64,000 nucleotides of DNA from Lachnospiraceae bacterium (GCA_900766925.1 CAAFXG010000192.1:1-64000), one strand, 5' to 3'; numbered from the stretch's first letter, positions 27,368 to 38,794 are shown. A program made the numbers and translations. Notes: generated by a model not told the origin, from the sequence alone.

Positions 27368-29935
27368 TTATTCTACTGTACCCTCTTCATCAACTGCAGG
27401 TTCATCTTCCTCAATATTGCACTCTTCGTTATCAGCTTCCTCCATCTCTCTTTCCATAGCTTCAAGAGACTCTGATTCATCTGCTGATTTTTGTCTTACT
27501 CTGGCAATACTTGCGACGTTAATGTCATGCTCAATATCAACATTGATAAGCTTAACACCTGTTGTAATTCTGCCAAGTACAGATACATCCTTACAAAGAA
27601 GTCTTATAACGATACCCTGATTGGTAATAAGCATTATCTCATTGTCATCATTTACTGCCTTAACACCGATTACAGCACCTGAACGTTCATTAATCTTGTA
27701 GCACTTTACACCCTTTCCTCCACGTCTCTGTGGTGTAAATTCTTCAATAAGTGTTCTCTTACCAAGACCATTTTCAGATACTATGAGAAGTGCATCACCC
27801 TGAGTATCAAGCTGCATTCCGACAACCTCATCATCATCAGATACATTCATACCGATAACACCCATAGATGTTCTTCCGGTACTTCTTACATCACTCTCAT
27901 TAAATCTGATACACATACCCTGCTTTGTAACTAAAAGGATATCCTTCTTATTGTTGGTTGCCTTAACCTCAATTAACTCGTCATTTTCCTTAAGAGTAAT
28001 TGCAGCAAGACCTGATTTTCTAACATTTGCATATTCTGTTATCTTAGTCTTCTTAACAATACCATTCTTTGTACACATAAAGAGGTATCTTCCCTCTTTG
28101 TATTCACGAATAGGTATAACTGCTGTAATTCTTTCATCCGGCTGAAGCTGTAAAAGATTTACAATTGCTGTTCCCCTTGCTGTTCTGCTTGCTTCCGGAA
28201 TCTCATATGTCTTAAGTCTGTACACACGACCCTGATTGGTGAAGAACATGATATAGTGATGGGTAGTTGTCATGAAGATATTCTCAATGAAATCATCTTC
28301 AATTGTCTGCATACCCTTTATACCCTTACCGCCTCTGTTCTGGCTCTTGAAGTTATTTATTGCCATTCTCTTGATATATCCTAGCTTAGTCATGGAAATA
28401 ACAACATTTTCCTTCTGAATGAGGTCCTCAACATCCATATCATCATCCATATCAATTCCGATAGATGTTCTTCTGTCATCACCATACTTAGTAGCTATAA
28501 TAAGAATTTCCTCCTTAATAACTCCTAGCAGCTTCTTCTCGTCAGCAAGAATAGCGCGTAACTCTGCAATCCTTTCCATGAGCTCTCTATACTCATTCTC
28601 AAGCTTCTCCCTCTCCAAGCCTGTAAGGGCACGGAGTCTCATATCAACAATAGCCTGAGCCTGTACATCTGTTAATCCAAATCTCTCCATCAAAGAAAGC
28701 TTTGCGTCTCCGACAGATTTAGAACCTCTGATAATTTGAATAACCTCATCAATATTATCAAGAGCAATGAGTAATCCCTCTAAAATGTGAGCTCTTTCCT
28801 CTGCCTTATTAAGTTCATACTTAGTTCTTCTTGTTACAACCTCCTCCTGATGCTTAAGATAATATCCCAGCATTTCAAGAAGATTAAGAACCATAGGCTG
28901 TCCATCCACAAGTGCAAGCATAATTACACCAAATGTATCCTGTAACTGTGTATGCTTATAAAGCTGATTTAAAATAATATTAGCATTACAATCCTTACGA
29001 AGTTCAATAACAACTCTCATACCCTCTCTTGATGATTCATCACGAAGAGCTGTAATACCTTCTATTTTCTTCTCTTTGACAAGCTCTGCTATCTTTTGTA
29101 TAAGTCTTGCCTTATTAACCATATATGGCAGCTCGGTTATAACAATTCTCTGCTTTCCTCCCGCCATAGGCTCAATTTCTGAAACAGCACGAACCTTTAT
29201 CTTACCACGACCTGTTCTGTACGCATCATTAATTCCTGATGTACCGAGAATCTGAGCACCTGTAGGAAAATCAGGTCCCTTAACAATCTCCAGAATCTCA
29301 TCTATTTCTGTCTCTCTATCCTCAAGCACACGATTATCGATGATTTTTACAACGGCATTGATAACCTCACGAAGATTATGTGGAGGTATATTGGTTGCCA
29401 TGCCAACCGCAATACCTGAAGTACCGTTTACAAGAAGATTTGGATAACGGCTAGGTAAAACAGTAGGCTCCTTCTCTGTCTCATCAAAGTTAGGTACAAA
29501 ATCAACTGTATCCTTATTGATATCGGCAATCATTTCCATAGAAATCTTAGAAAGTCTTGCCTCAGTATATCTCATCGCAGCTGCTCCGTCACCGTCCATA
29601 GAACCAAAGTTTCCATGTCCGTCTACAAGAGGATATCTTGTATTCCACTCCTGAGCCAGCTTAACCAATGCCTCGTAAATAGAACTGTCACCATGAGGAT
29701 GATATTTACCCATTGTATCACCGACAATACGGGCACATTTTCTGTGTGGCTTATCAGGTCCGTTATTAAGCTCAACCATAGAATGAAGAATTCTACGCTG
29801 AACCGGCTTTAATCCATCTCTGACATCCGGAAGTGCTCTTGCAGCGATAACACTCATGGCATAATCAATATAAGATTCCTCCATGGTCTTCTTTAAATCC
29901 ACTTCATGGATTTTATCAAAAATTGTATCGTCCAT
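27368..29935 (-). CDS. gyrA: DNA gyrase subunit A
   Basis: The breakage-reunion subunit that, with GyrB, introduces negative supercoils. The 855-residue length fits. The active Tyr is in [10 protein letters not shown], the quinolone region reads [17 protein letters not shown] (Ser and Glu at the positions of E. coli 83 and 87, the common wild-type state), and the GyrA box QRRGGKG in the C-terminal domain separates it from ParC. The C-terminus is a long acidic tail. A GGAGG site lies before the ATG, 14 nt after gyrB. Confidence 0.97.
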   Translation of the reverse strand: MDDTIFDKIHEVDLKKTMEESYIDYAMSVIAARALPDVRDGLKPVQRRILHSMVELNNGPDKPHRKCARIVGDTMGKYHPHGDSSIYEALVKLAQEWNTRYPLVDGHGNFGSMDGDGAAAMRYTEARLSKISMEMIADINKDTVDFVPNFDETEKEPTVLPSRYPNLLVNGTSGIAVGMATNIPPHNLREVINAVVKIIDNRVLEDRETEIDEILEIVKGPDFPTGAQILGTSGINDAYRTGRGKIKVRAVSEIEPMAGGKQRIVITELPYMVNKARLIQKIAELVKEKKIEGITALRDESSREGMRVVIELRKDCNANIILNQLYKHTQLQDTFGVIMLALVDGQPMVLNLLEMLGYYLKHQEEVVTRRTKYELNKAEERAHILEGLLIALDNIDEVIQIIRGSKSVGDAKLSLMERFGLTDVQAQAIVDMRLRALTGLEREKLENEYRELMERIAELRAILADEKKLLGVIKEEILIIATKYGDDRRTSIGIDMDDDMDVEDLIQKENVVISMTKLGYIKRMAINNFKSQNRGGKGIKGMQTIEDDFIENIFMTTTHHYIMFFTNQGRVYRLKTYEIPEASRTARGTAIVNLLQLQPDERITAVIPIREYKEGRYLFMCTKNGIVKKTKITEYANVRKSGLAAITLKENDELIEVKATNNKKDILLVTKQGMCIRFNESDVRSTGRTSMGVIGMNVSDDDEVVGMQLDTQGDALLIVSENGLGKRTLIEEFTPQRRGGKGVKCYKINERSGAVIGVKAVNDDNEIMLITNQGIVIRLLCKDVSVLGRITTGVKLINVDIEHDINVASIARVRQKSADESESLEAMEREMEEADNEECNIEEDEPAVDEEGTVE

Positions 29936-29949
29936 TTTTATTCCTCCCG

Positions 29950-31872
29950 CTAAATGTCGAGATTCTTAACGAATTTCGCGTTTGTCTCAATAAACTCACG
30001 TCTAGGCTCAACTCTCTCACCCATCAATGTATCAAAGGTTACATCAAGCTCAGACTCACTATTTTCATCAATTGATACTCTTAAAAGAACTCTCTTTTCA
30101 GGATCCATTGTTGTATCCCAGAGCTGTTCCGCATCCATCTCACCAAGTCCCTTATATCGCTGAATCTTATTATTCTGGTCTCTTCCTACCTCTTCAAGAA
30201 TCTTCGCAAGCTCATCATCACTATATGCATACCAGACCTTACGATTTTTTTCTAATTTGAATAATGGCGGCTGGGCAAGATAAACATGTCCCTGTCTTAT
30301 AAGATCAGGCATAAATCTAAAGAAAAACGTAAGCATAAGGGTTGCAATATGTGCACCGTCAACGTCGGCATCCGTCATAATGATAATCTTATCATATCTA
30401 AGCTTATCTATATTGAAATTCTCACGGACACCTGTACCGAAGGCTGTAATCATCGCCTTTATTTCAGCATTTTCAAGAATCTTATCAATTCTTGCCTTCT
30501 CAACATTAAGAATCTTACCACGAAGAGGTAAAATAGCCTGCGTAGCACGATTTCTTGCCGTCTTTGCTGAACCTCCCGCAGAATCACCCTCTACTATATA
30601 AATTTCACAATTTTTAGGATTAGTATCCGAACAGTCAGCCAGCTTACCCGGAAGGGCCATACTGCTCTCAAGTGTACTCTTACGTGCGACATCCCTTGCC
30701 TTACGTGCAGCCATTCTTGCCCTCTGGGCTACAACAGCCTTACCTACTATTGCCTTTGCAATCTGAGGGTTCTGCTCAAGAAAATAAGTAAGCTTCTCTG
30801 AAACAAGACCTTCAACTGCTGTTCTTGCTTCTGCGTTACCAAGCTTCTGCTTTGTCTGTCCCTCAAACTGTGGTTCAGGAATCTTAATACTTACAATTGC
30901 AGTAAGACCTTCTCTTAAATCATCACCTGAAAGATTTTCTTCCTTATCACGAAGAATCTTATTGGTTCTTGCATAATCATTGAACACCTTGGTAAGAGCA
31001 CTCTTAAAACCTGTCAGATGCATACCACCCTCAGGTGTATTAATATTATTAACAAAACTCAGGGTTGCTTCGTTATATGAATCATTATGCTGCAAAGCTA
31101 CCTCAACATATATATCATCCTTCTGACCTTCGCAATAAATAACCTTATCATAAAGTTTATTTTTATTACGATTAATATAACTTACAAATTCCCTTATACC
31201 ACCCTCATAATGGAATTCATGTTTCTTCTCAAGCTCTGTTCTCTTATCCTCAAGTGTAATCTTAAGACCCTTTGTGAGAAATGCCATCTCACGAAGACGA
31301 GCCTTCAAAGTATCATAATCAAATATAACATCATCAAAAATAGTATCATCAGGCATAAATGTTACTTTTGTACCAACCTTGTCTGTCTTACCGACTTCCT
31401 TCAGCTTATACATAACATGACCACGTTCATAACGTTGCCTGTAAACCTTTCCATCTCTTGAAATTTCTACCTCGAGCCAGTTAGATAAAGCATTTACAAC
31501 TGATGCACCTACGCCGTGAAGTCCACCGGAAACCTTATATCCTCCACCGCCGAATTTACCACCTGCATGAAGAATGGTAAATACAACCTCAACTGCAGGT
31601 ATACCGGCCTTTTCATGTATTCCTGTCGGAATACCACGACCATTATCAATTACAGTTATGGAATTGTCACTGTTAATCATAACATTAATTTCGGTACAAA
31701 AACCTGCTAATGCTTCATCAACAGCATTATCAACAATTTCATAAACTAAGTGATGTAAGCCCCTTGTTGATGTACTTCCTATGTACATTCCGGGTCTCTT
31801 ACGTACTGCCTCCAAGCCTTCAAGTATCTGGATTTGTTCAGCTCCATAATTGCCGCTGTCATTTCCTGCCAT
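29950..31872 (-). CDS. gyrB: DNA gyrase subunit B
   Basis: The ATPase subunit of gyrase. At 640 residues it is the short Gram-positive form. GHKL motifs DNGRGIPTG and [15 protein letters not shown], the TOPRIM motif EGDSAGGSA and the metal-binding DADVDGAHI are present, with the C-terminal QRYKGLGEM. Strong GGAGG before the ATG. It lies between recF and gyrA in the classical origin order. Confidence 0.97.
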   Translation of the reverse strand: MAGNDSGNYGAEQIQILEGLEAVRKRPGMYIGSTSTRGLHHLVYEIVDNAVDEALAGFCTEINVMINSDNSITVIDNGRGIPTGIHEKAGIPAVEVVFTILHAGGKFGGGGYKVSGGLHGVGASVVNALSNWLEVEISRDGKVYRQRYERGHVMYKLKEVGKTDKVGTKVTFMPDDTIFDDVIFDYDTLKARLREMAFLTKGLKITLEDKRTELEKKHEFHYEGGIREFVSYINRNKNKLYDKVIYCEGQKDDIYVEVALQHNDSYNEATLSFVNNINTPEGGMHLTGFKSALTKVFNDYARTNKILRDKEENLSGDDLREGLTAIVSIKIPEPQFEGQTKQKLGNAEARTAVEGLVSEKLTYFLEQNPQIAKAIVGKAVVAQRARMAARKARDVARKSTLESSMALPGKLADCSDTNPKNCEIYIVEGDSAGGSAKTARNRATQAILPLRGKILNVEKARIDKILENAEIKAMITAFGTGVRENFNIDKLRYDKIIIMTDADVDGAHIATLMLTFFFRFMPDLIRQGHVYLAQPPLFKLEKNRKVWYAYSDDELAKILEEVGRDQNNKIQRYKGLGEMDAEQLWDTTMDPEKRVLLRVSIDENSESELDVTFDTLMGERVEPRREFIETNAKFVKNLDI

Positions 31873-31933
31873 TTATATCCTCCTTAATGTAGTTCTCCCC
31901 TTATACGAAGAACTCCTCTTTGTAACCATCATT

Positions 31934-33025
31934 TTAATTACCTGTCTGTTCAATTATCCTACCTGAAACAATCTTATATATCTTGTCAATACTAAGACGT
32001 TCCTTTATAAAATCATCATATCCTGTACATGTAATGATTGTCTGAATATCATTAATTGATGAGAGCAATGCATCTCTCCTTGTTGAATCGAGCTCTGACA
32101 TTACATCATCCAACAGTAATATGGGATTATCATTAATAATCTTCTTGACCAGTTTGATTTCAGCAAGCTTAAGCGAAAGCGCCACTGTACGCTGCTGTCC
32201 CTGAGAACCATATTTTTTTACATCCATATCGTTAATCATAAAAACGATATCATCTCTGTGAGGACCTATCTGAGTAGTCTGATATTTCAAGTCTATATTA
32301 CGTTTTTCACATAATTCCAACAAAAAATTCTTCTCATCAACATTCTTATCATATACTATTCTAAGCTCTTCCTTACCGGATGTAAGATTCTTATGTATAT
32401 CAAGAATAATTTCATTAAGCATATCAACAAAATTATTCCTCTCTTTTATAACTCTTATACCAAAATCAGCCAATTGATTATCCCAGATGTCCAGCAAATC
32501 AATCTGACTTTTATCAAAATAAATCTGTTTAAGCAGGCTGTTTCTCTGATTCAGGACCTTATTATAATTACATAAATTGCTATAATAAATTTTATTCAGC
32601 TGGCAAAGCTCCATATCCATAAATCTTCTCCGCTGAGCCGGACTATCCTTAATTATTGATAAATCCTCAGGTGAAAAGAAAACAATATTAACCAAACCAA
32701 ACAATTCAGCACTTTTCCTTATTGGAATCATATTGATTGCAACACCCTTATTTTTACTTTTGCGCAAATGCATGTCAATACGATGCCTTATATCATGCTT
32801 TGAAACTTCAGCTTTGATATGACATTCTTCCCTGTCAAACTGAATAATCTCTTTATCATGGCTTCCCCTATGTGACTTGGTTGTTGCCAGCATATAAATA
32901 GCCTCTAAAATATTGGTTTTACCCTGTGCATTATCACCATATAAAATATTAATACCATCAGAAAAAGATATATCTTCATTATCATAATTTCTAAAATTAC
33001 TTAATGCCAATGATTCAATAAACAT
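31934..33025 (-). CDS. recF: DNA replication/repair protein RecF
   Basis: SMC-like ATPase that helps load RecA at gaps. The 363-residue length is typical. Walker A GDNAQGKTN, the ABC signature SQGQQRTVALSLKLAE and Walker B PILLLDDVMSELD are all present. The ribosome binding site is weak (an AT-rich region precedes the ATG), so translation may depend on coupling to yaaA 26 nt upstream. Confidence 0.96.
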   Translation of the reverse strand: MFIESLALSNFRNYDNEDISFSDGINILYGDNAQGKTNILEAIYMLATTKSHRGSHDKEIIQFDREECHIKAEVSKHDIRHRIDMHLRKSKNKGVAINMIPIRKSAELFGLVNIVFFSPEDLSIIKDSPAQRRRFMDMELCQLNKIYYSNLCNYNKVLNQRNSLLKQIYFDKSQIDLLDIWDNQLADFGIRVIKERNNFVDMLNEIILDIHKNLTSGKEELRIVYDKNVDEKNFLLELCEKRNIDLKYQTTQIGPHRDDIVFMINDMDVKKYGSQGQQRTVALSLKLAEIKLVKKIINDNPILLLDDVMSELDSTRRDALLSSINDIQTIITCTGYDDFIKERLSIDKIYKIVSGRIIEQTGN

Positions 33026-33051
33026 ATTATAAACATTTCTCTTTCTAAATG

Positions 33052-33267
33052 TTATTTTTGGATACTAATCTTATCTCCATCAAATTCAACCTCTGCTCCA
33101 TCATAAAGCTTACGGCCTCTTCTGGTTTCAACTTCACCATCTACAAGAACAAGTCCCTGCTGAATGAATTCCTTTGCATCTAAGCCTGAATCCGCAAGTC
33201 CGGTGGCCTTTAACGCCTGACCAAGCTTTATGAATTCTTCGCCATCACGTAATTTAATAATGTGCAT
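33052..33267 (-). CDS. yaaA: S4-domain protein YaaA (RlbA-like)
   Basis: 71 residues, one S4 RNA-binding domain (LGQALKATGLADSG, then FIQQGLVLVDGEVETRRG and RKLYDG). The family sits between dnaN and recF in Firmicutes and is linked to 50S subunit assembly. GGAG lies 7 nt before the ATG. Confidence 0.9.
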   Translation of the reverse strand: MHIIKLRDGEEFIKLGQALKATGLADSGLDAKEFIQQGLVLVDGEVETRRGRKLYDGAEVEFDGDKISIQK

Positions 33268-33319
33268 AATAAACTCCTTAATTAATCATTCCAGTACAGC
33301 TTCGCTGTGGATGCCTCCT

Positions 33320-34435
33320 CTAGTATGCCCCAGCATTGATGTTTACAGGAAGAACTACATAAATAAAGCTTTCTTCATCATCCTTGATTATACATGGAGA
33401 CTTTTCATCTCTCATATACATACAAATATCCTCATCATCTATAACTCTCATTACATCCATAAGAAATCTTGGATTAAAGCCTATAATTATTTCCTGACCT
33501 TCTTTGTTGACGCTTATCTCCTCATTCATTGAACCCATCATAGTATCTACTTTGAGATACATATTATTATCATCCTTAATACTCATGACTATAGGCTTTT
33601 TATCTGATTCCTTTATAAGAAGTGAAGCTCTGTCTATACAATCAAGAAATTCCTTATTATTGACCTTTACCTTTATTTTTGAATCCATTGAAAGCATCTG
33701 AACAATCTTAAAATATTCACCCTCAAGAAGTCTGGATACAACAATCGTATTATCAAATTCAAATGAAATATGTCTCTGGGTAAAATAAATATTAACCATA
33801 TCATCTACCCCACCTGTAATAATCTTAGACAAATCATTTAAGGTCTTACCCGGAACCACTACCTTTACATCATCTGAATAATCCTTTAATTCGATGTTAC
33901 GAAGAGAAATTCTGTGTCCGTCAAGTGAAACAACAGTAAGCTTTCCATTCTTAACCTCAAATAATTCACCTGTCATAAGCTTATTACTTTCATTATCAGA
34001 AATAGAAAATATTGTCTGTCTTATTACTTCCTTAAGAGTAAACTGTGAAATACTTATACTTTTTTCCTTTTCAATCTTAGGAAGCTCAGTAAAATCTTCA
34101 CCTGATTTGGCAGAGATAACAAATTTAGCCTTCTCACATCTGATAATTGTCTTATAATCATTGGTTGATTCAATAAAAATATCACTGTCAGGAAGCTTAC
34201 GGATAATATCTGTAAAAATCTTGGCTTCGATAGCTATTCTTCCCATTTCTATAACCGAACCTTCAAGAACAGTTTCTATACCTATTTCCAAATCATTTGC
34301 TGTAAGCTTAATACTGTCTGCATAAACATCAATTAAAACACATTCTAGAATAGGCATTGTTGTTTTGGTTGATACTGCCTTAGATACAATATTAAGAGCA
34401 GCTAAAAGACTAGATTTTGAACATTTAATTTTCAT
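33320..34435 (-). CDS. dnaN: DNA polymerase III beta subunit (sliding clamp)
   Basis: 371 residues with the three-domain clamp fold. The N-terminus MKIKCSKSSLLAALNIVSKA and internal KTTMPILECVLID are typical, and the C-terminal VVLPVNINAGAY carries the end region that closes the peptide-binding pocket. AGGAG precedes the ATG. It lies 257 nt from dnaA. Confidence 0.96.
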   Translation of the reverse strand: MKIKCSKSSLLAALNIVSKAVSTKTTMPILECVLIDVYADSIKLTANDLEIGIETVLEGSVIEMGRIAIEAKIFTDIIRKLPDSDIFIESTNDYKTIIRCEKAKFVISAKSGEDFTELPKIEKEKSISISQFTLKEVIRQTIFSISDNESNKLMTGELFEVKNGKLTVVSLDGHRISLRNIELKDYSDDVKVVVPGKTLNDLSKIITGGVDDMVNIYFTQRHISFEFDNTIVVSRLLEGEYFKIVQMLSMDSKIKVKVNNKEFLDCIDRASLLIKESDKKPIVMSIKDDNNMYLKVDTMMGSMNEEISVNKEGQEIIIGFNPRFLMDVMRVIDDEDICMYMRDEKSPCIIKDDEESFIYVVLPVNINAGAY

Positions 34436-34692
34436 ATGTTGAAAACTCCTTTCGGGCGTATATACGACCTATATATATTATTAAATAATTAGTAGTCATA
34501 GTAGTAGGGCATGTTGAAATGTGTAAAAGTCTGCATGTCCTTTATTTACCTTGTTTTTAGGGTGAATAATTGGTGTTATCAACTTAAAAATAAGGTGTTA
34601 ATAAAATTGGATAAATTAACATCAACATTAAAGACATAAAATCGTGTTAAAAATTTAACTAACAGTTTGTAAACATCTTATCAACATGTTAT

Positions 34693-36072
34693 CTACGAGG
34701 AAGGATTTAATTTTTTGACAATTGTGTCAATTGTAGCCTTAAAAGAAGGATCCTCGTTAATTTTAGCCTCAATACGTTTAAGACCGTTAAGAACTGTTGC
34801 ATGATCCTTTCCTCCGACAGCATTACCGATGGATTTGAGAGATAAAACGGTAAATTCTCTGCATAAATACATAACAACCTGTCTTGCTGTTGCAATATCC
34901 TGACTCCTTTTTTTGGAAAGGATATCTTCGGAAGAAATATTCATATGCTCTGACACTGTTTTTATTATAAGGTCAGATGTAATCTTTACATTGTTGTCCT
35001 TATTGATAATATCCTTAAGAGATTCCTTTGCTCTTTCAAGTGTAACCTCTTCATTCATAAGCTTGGAAAATACTGCTATTTTATTGAGGGCACCCTCCAA
35101 CTCTCTGATGTTGTTGGTAATATTTTCAGCTATGTATTTAAATACCTCGTCCGGAATTCCGGTAAGATGGTATGTTTCTGCTTTGTTGCGTAGAATTGCC
35201 ATACGTGTTTCGTAATCAGGCTCATGAATATCAATAGGAACTCCACATTCAAATCTTGATCTGATTCTTTCGTCTAATGATTTAAGCTCCTTAGGTGGAC
35301 GGTCGGAAGAAAGAATAATCTGTTTTTTGTCATTATATAATTCATTAAAGGTATTAAAAAATTCTGTCTGAGTACTCTCTTTTTTAATGATAAATTGTAC
35401 ATCATCAATAAGAAGAACATCAACTTTTCTGTATTTTTCTCTGAATTCGTTGGTTGTATGATTACGGATAGCTTCAATAATTTCATTGGTAAATGTCTCA
35501 GAAGGAACATACAAAACATTAGTATTCTCATTCTTCTGAAGAATATAATGAGCTATTGACTGCATTAGATGAGTTTTACCAAGTCCTGCATTACCATATA
35601 AAAACAGAGGATTAAAAGTATCCTGCCCCGGCATATCAGCAACGGCAAGACATGTTGCATGAGCATGCTTATTACCATCACCAACAATAAATGTTTCAAA
35701 TGTATACTTAGGATTGAGATTACTTCTACTTAAAGCCTCCTGATAAGAGGATGACTTTTCAATTGCTTTTTTCTTTTCATTTTCATCATTGGCAATGTAT
35801 TTTTTCTTCTCATCAATGACAATTTCTACGTTAATGTCATTAAGAGTTTCCCTTATTGATGAAAGTAAGAATAAATCGAATTCCTTCTTATATATAAACT
35901 TAACAGCGTTTTCGCCTAATTTTTCATCAACATAAAAATATACGGTATTATCCTTAACCTCGTATATTTTGAGGGAATGAATCCAGGTATTAATCATAAT
36001 ACTTGATATATCATATTGAGTTTCCAGAAGAGAAAGAATTTCTTCCCATTTACTTTCAATTAATTCTTTCAT
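34693..36072 (-). CDS. dnaA: Chromosomal replication initiator DnaA
   Basis: 459 residues from the ATG at 36072, chosen because GGAGG lies 7 nt upstream; the frame is open to 36090. Domain I (about 1-85) leads to a Lys/Glu-rich linker, then the AAA+ domain with GNAGLGKTHL and LLIDDVQF, and domain IV with the DnaA signature around CREFTVLSLKSIGNAVGGKD followed by HATV. It binds the boxes found upstream at 36536-36632. dnaN follows after a spacer with only degenerate boxes. Confidence 0.98.
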   Translation of the reverse strand: MKELIESKWEEILSLLETQYDISSIMINTWIHSLKIYEVKDNTVYFYVDEKLGENAVKFIYKKEFDLFLLSSIRETLNDINVEIVIDEKKKYIANDENEKKKAIEKSSSYQEALSRSNLNPKYTFETFIVGDGNKHAHATCLAVADMPGQDTFNPLFLYGNAGLGKTHLMQSIAHYILQKNENTNVLYVPSETFTNEIIEAIRNHTTNEFREKYRKVDVLLIDDVQFIIKKESTQTEFFNTFNELYNDKKQIILSSDRPPKELKSLDERIRSRFECGVPIDIHEPDYETRMAILRNKAETYHLTGIPDEVFKYIAENITNNIRELEGALNKIAVFSKLMNEEVTLERAKESLKDIINKDNNVKITSDLIIKTVSEHMNISSEDILSKKRSQDIATARQVVMYLCREFTVLSLKSIGNAVGGKDHATVLNGLKRIEAKINEDPSFKATIDTIVKKLNPSS

Positions 36073-36090
36073 AACTTCCTCCATGTACAT

Positions 36091-36638
36091 AATCTATAAT
36101 AAATATATCCGTTGATGTGTGCTAATTATAAGTAATTATTTTATAGTAATTACATAAGCGCATATACGTTTATAATAATATCATAAATTAAGATTATGTT
36201 CAAATAAAAATGTAACATTATTTTATATTTAAGGGTAAATTATGAATGATAGAAAAAGATTGACCTGCCTGATATAAATATATATAAAAGACCGTTTGGC
36301 AACGTCGGCACTTAACGAGCGTAATTTTAAGCGAGTTTAGTACCGCTACGTTGACAATTGAGTGAGAACGTGTCTTATATATATATTTATATCAGGCAGG
36401 TTATTCTTTTTCTATCATTCATAATTATATTATTGATATTATGTAAAGTGAATTTTTATTAATGTTAATATGTTAATAAATAAAAATTGTTGATTTTATG
36501 TCGAATTGTTGATAAATCCACATGCAATTTACAAGTTATCCACATGTTAATAACAATTTGTGGATAACATTATGTAAATTAATTATGGTAAATCACATTA
36601 TTTTGTGGATAACTATTAAATTTTGTGGATAAATAAGC
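36091..36638. other. oriC-like spacer between dnaA and rpmH
   Basis: AT-rich spacer with four perfect DnaA boxes: TTATCCACA at 36536-36544, and TGTGGATAA at 36559-36567, 36604-36612 and 36624-36632. Several near matches (AAATCCACA) and repeated GTTAATA words lie between 36460 and 36550. Plus-strand base skew changes from C-rich on the left to G-rich on the right of this point, which fits a replication origin. A long hairpin occupies 36238-36426. Confidence 0.8.
36238..36426. repeat. Long hairpin element in the origin spacer
   Basis: The arms 36238-36292 and 36372-36426 are 55 nt each with three mismatches. They enclose a 79-nt core with nested pairs: CGTT/AACG, CAACGT (36300-36305) with ACGTTG (36348-36353), and CGGCACTTAA (36306-36315) with TTTAGTACCG (36336-36345). 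The apex holds a mirror-symmetric GAGCG..GCGAG pair around TAATTTTA. Its core is not the one seen at 9304-9503 and 60419-60658, but the design (long arms, structured head) is similar. It could form a cruciform or a long RNA hairpin. Confidence 0.75.
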
Positions 36639-36667
36639 TTGACGTATAGGTTTTTATAAAATATAAT
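36639..36667 (+). promoter_or_regulatory. Promoter of the rpmH operon
   Basis: TTGACG (36639-36644) and a perfect TATAAT (36662-36667) with 17 nt between them, about 60 nt before rpmH. The -35 begins 6 nt after the last DnaA box (36624-36632), so DnaA binding there could affect transcription. Confidence 0.88.
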
Positions 36668-36726
36668 AGAGCGGTGTGCTGTCAAAGGCACGTATAATAA
36701 TTAATTTAAGAAGGAGGACTACTAAT

Positions 36727-36861
36727 ATGAAGATGACATTCCAGCCTAATAAGAGACATCGTTCTAAGGTTCATGGCTTCAGAAGCAGAATGAGTACAGC
36801 TAACGGTAGAAAAGTATTGGCCGCAAGAAGAGCTAAAGGTAGAAAGAAGTTATCAGCGTAG
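36727..36861 (+). CDS. rpmH: 50S ribosomal protein L34
   Basis: 44 residues, [20 protein letters not shown] and on, the classic basic L34 sequence ending [12 protein letters not shown] start it at the ATG at 36727, with AAGGAGG upstream; the frame is open to 36676. First gene after the promoter and ahead of rnpA. Confidence 0.97.
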   Translation: MKMTFQPNKRHRSKVHGFRSRMSTANGRKVLAARRAKGRKKLSA

Positions 36862-36897
36862 GTCACAAGTCTTTGTGACCTTTTTAAGTGGTGGATT

Positions 36898-37239
36898 ATG
36901 AAAAACATTGTAACACTTAAAAATAACAGAGAGTTTGGCAGGGTGTATAACCAAAGAGAATCGTTTGCCAATAAATATTTAGTGATGTACCTGAGTGCCA
37001 ACAACTTGGGTTACAGTAGAATCGGAATCTCTGTTAGTAAAAAAGTTGGTAATAGCGTGGTCAGACATCGTATAACCAGACTGATAAGAGAAAGCTACAG
37101 GCTTAATGAAGCAAATTTAATACCGGGCTACGATATAGTGGTTGTAGCCAGAAGTAATGCTAAGGGAAAAGGCTTCTTTGATATAGAAAGTGCTTTTTTG
37201 CATCTGGCTAAGCTTCATCATATAATCAAGGAGGTGTAG
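36898..37239 (+). CDS. rnpA: Ribonuclease P protein component
   Basis: 113 residues; the basic protein that assists the RNase P RNA in trimming tRNA 5' ends. The RNR-type motif is GNSVVRHRITRLIRESYR and the N-terminus contains NNREFGRVYNQR. It lies 36 nt after rpmH and 3 nt before yidD. Confidence 0.95.
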   Translation: MKNIVTLKNNREFGRVYNQRESFANKYLVMYLSANNLGYSRIGISVSKKVGNSVVRHRITRLIRESYRLNEANLIPGYDIVVVARSNAKGKGFFDIESAFLHLAKLHHIIKEV

Positions 37240-37242
37240 TAT

Positions 37243-37455
37243 ATGAAGAATATATGCATCGCCTTAATTAAATTTTATCAGAAATTTATTTCTCCTTTAA
37301 AGGGTCAGGGAACATGTAAGTATTATCCTACGTGTTCTGAATATGCTGTGCAGGCATATCAAAAATACGGTTTTTTTAAAGGAACTGCTTTAACGGTCTG
37401 GAGAATATTAAGGTGTAATCCATTTTCTAAGGGTGGATATGATCCGCTTCCATAA
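37243..37455 (+). CDS. yidD: Membrane protein insertion efficiency factor YidD
   Basis: 70 residues. The conserved core [29 protein letters not shown] and the C-terminal [14 protein letters not shown] are typical. It assists YidC-dependent insertion. AAGGAGG overlaps the end of rnpA, so it is translationally linked; yidC follows. Confidence 0.95.
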   Translation: MKNICIALIKFYQKFISPLKGQGTCKYYPTCSEYAVQAYQKYGFFKGTALTVWRILRCNPFSKGGYDPLP

Positions 37456-37504
37456 TGAACAGAAATTTCGCATATAAAGTATGCGAAAAGTTTTGGAGGA
37501 CAGT

Positions 37505-38794
37505 ATGTTTTTAACACAGTCAGGTGGTTTTATTATTAAACCTATTTCCAAGCTTTTAGGAGCAATTTTGAGCTTGATTTTTGATGGACTTAATATGCTT
37601 GGTTCTGTAAACATGGGTATAGCAATTATATTATTTACTCTTTTAATAAGATTGCTTATTTTGCCTATGATGATTCAGCAGAATAAGTCAACCAAAATCA
37701 TGAACTATATTCAGCCTGAAATTAATAAGGTCACCAAAAAATATAGGAATAAAAAAGATCAGGAATCAATGCTTGCCCAGCAAAGAGAAACAAAGGCTAT
37801 TCAGGACAAGTATGGCGTAAGTCTTTCATCAGGATGTTTAACATCAATTATTCAGCTTCCTATATTCTTGGCCCTTTACAGAGTTATTCAAAATATACCT
37901 GCCTATGTTGGCAAGGTAAAGTCTCTTTATCAACCAATAGCTGATGCAATTGCAAATGATGTGAATGCACAGAAGCTATTGACGGATTTTAAAAATGGTT
38001 CAATTGAAGGTGTAAATAGTCCGGCAGTTATCAAGACAGTTGCACTTGATTGTAATAATACTGATACAATCATAGATGTTCTTGCTAAGTTTCCAACTGA
38101 TGCATGGGATAGCTTTAAAGGATTATTTAGTAATTCAGACCAGGTAGTTTTGGCAATTAACCAGAATGTTGATGAAATTAATCATATTTATGATTTCTTT
38201 GGAATTAATCTTACAACTGTTCCCGGAATGGCATTGACAGCAGCATTGATTGTTCCTGTTATGTCATTTGTTTTTCAGTTTTTAAGTATGAAGGTAACAC
38301 CACAGCAGAAGTCAGATGATCCTGCTCAGCAGGCAACCATGAAATCAATGAAGATGATGATGTATGTAATGCCTATATTCTCATTCTTCATTTGTGTGAA
38401 CGTTCCGGTTGGTCTTGGTCTTTACTGGGCTGCAGGTGCATTTATAAGCTTTCTTACTACTATTTTCATTAATCTTTACTTTAAGCATTGCGATATGGAA
38501 AAGATTATTGAAAAAGCCAAGGAAAAAGCTGCAATTAAGATGGAAAAGAAAAAAGCAAAGGGTAAACAGTCTTTCTGGGATAAGGTACAGGAATCTATGT
38601 ATGGACAGGCTGCTGAGGAAAGTAATCCAAAGGTTAACAGTCAGGCTGCCAATGCAAGCTTGAAGCATTATACATCAAGTACAATGAATTCAAACAGCAA
38701 TAACAGTGGTACAAGATACAGAGCAGGAAGTCTTGCTTCAAAGGCAAACTTAATGCAGCGTTATAATGACAATAATAACGGAGGTAAAAACTAG
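37505..38794 (+). CDS. yidC: Membrane protein insertase YidC/Oxa1
   Basis: 429 residues from the ATG at 37505 (GGAGG 5 nt before it; a longer frame is open to 37481). Five membrane segments with the YidC signature NMGIAIILFTLLIRLLILPM, where an Arg lies in the hydrophilic groove region. A long soluble insertion follows (about 155-230), larger than in B. subtilis SpoIIIJ. The C-terminus is Lys- and Asn-rich. I see no clear lipobox Cys. The stop overlaps the GTG of jag by one base. Confidence 0.94.
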   Translation: MFLTQSGGFIIKPISKLLGAILSLIFDGLNMLGSVNMGIAIILFTLLIRLLILPMMIQQNKSTKIMNYIQPEINKVTKKYRNKKDQESMLAQQRETKAIQDKYGVSLSSGCLTSIIQLPIFLALYRVIQNIPAYVGKVKSLYQPIADAIANDVNAQKLLTDFKNGSIEGVNSPAVIKTVALDCNNTDTIIDVLAKFPTDAWDSFKGLFSNSDQVVLAINQNVDEINHIYDFFGINLTTVPGMALTAALIVPVMSFVFQFLSMKVTPQQKSDDPAQQATMKSMKMMMYVMPIFSFFICVNVPVGLGLYWAAGAFISFLTTIFINLYFKHCDMEKIIEKAKEKAAIKMEKKKAKGKQSFWDKVQESMYGQAAEESNPKVNSQAANASLKHYTSSTMNSNSNNSGTRYRAGSLASKANLMQRYNDNNNGGKN

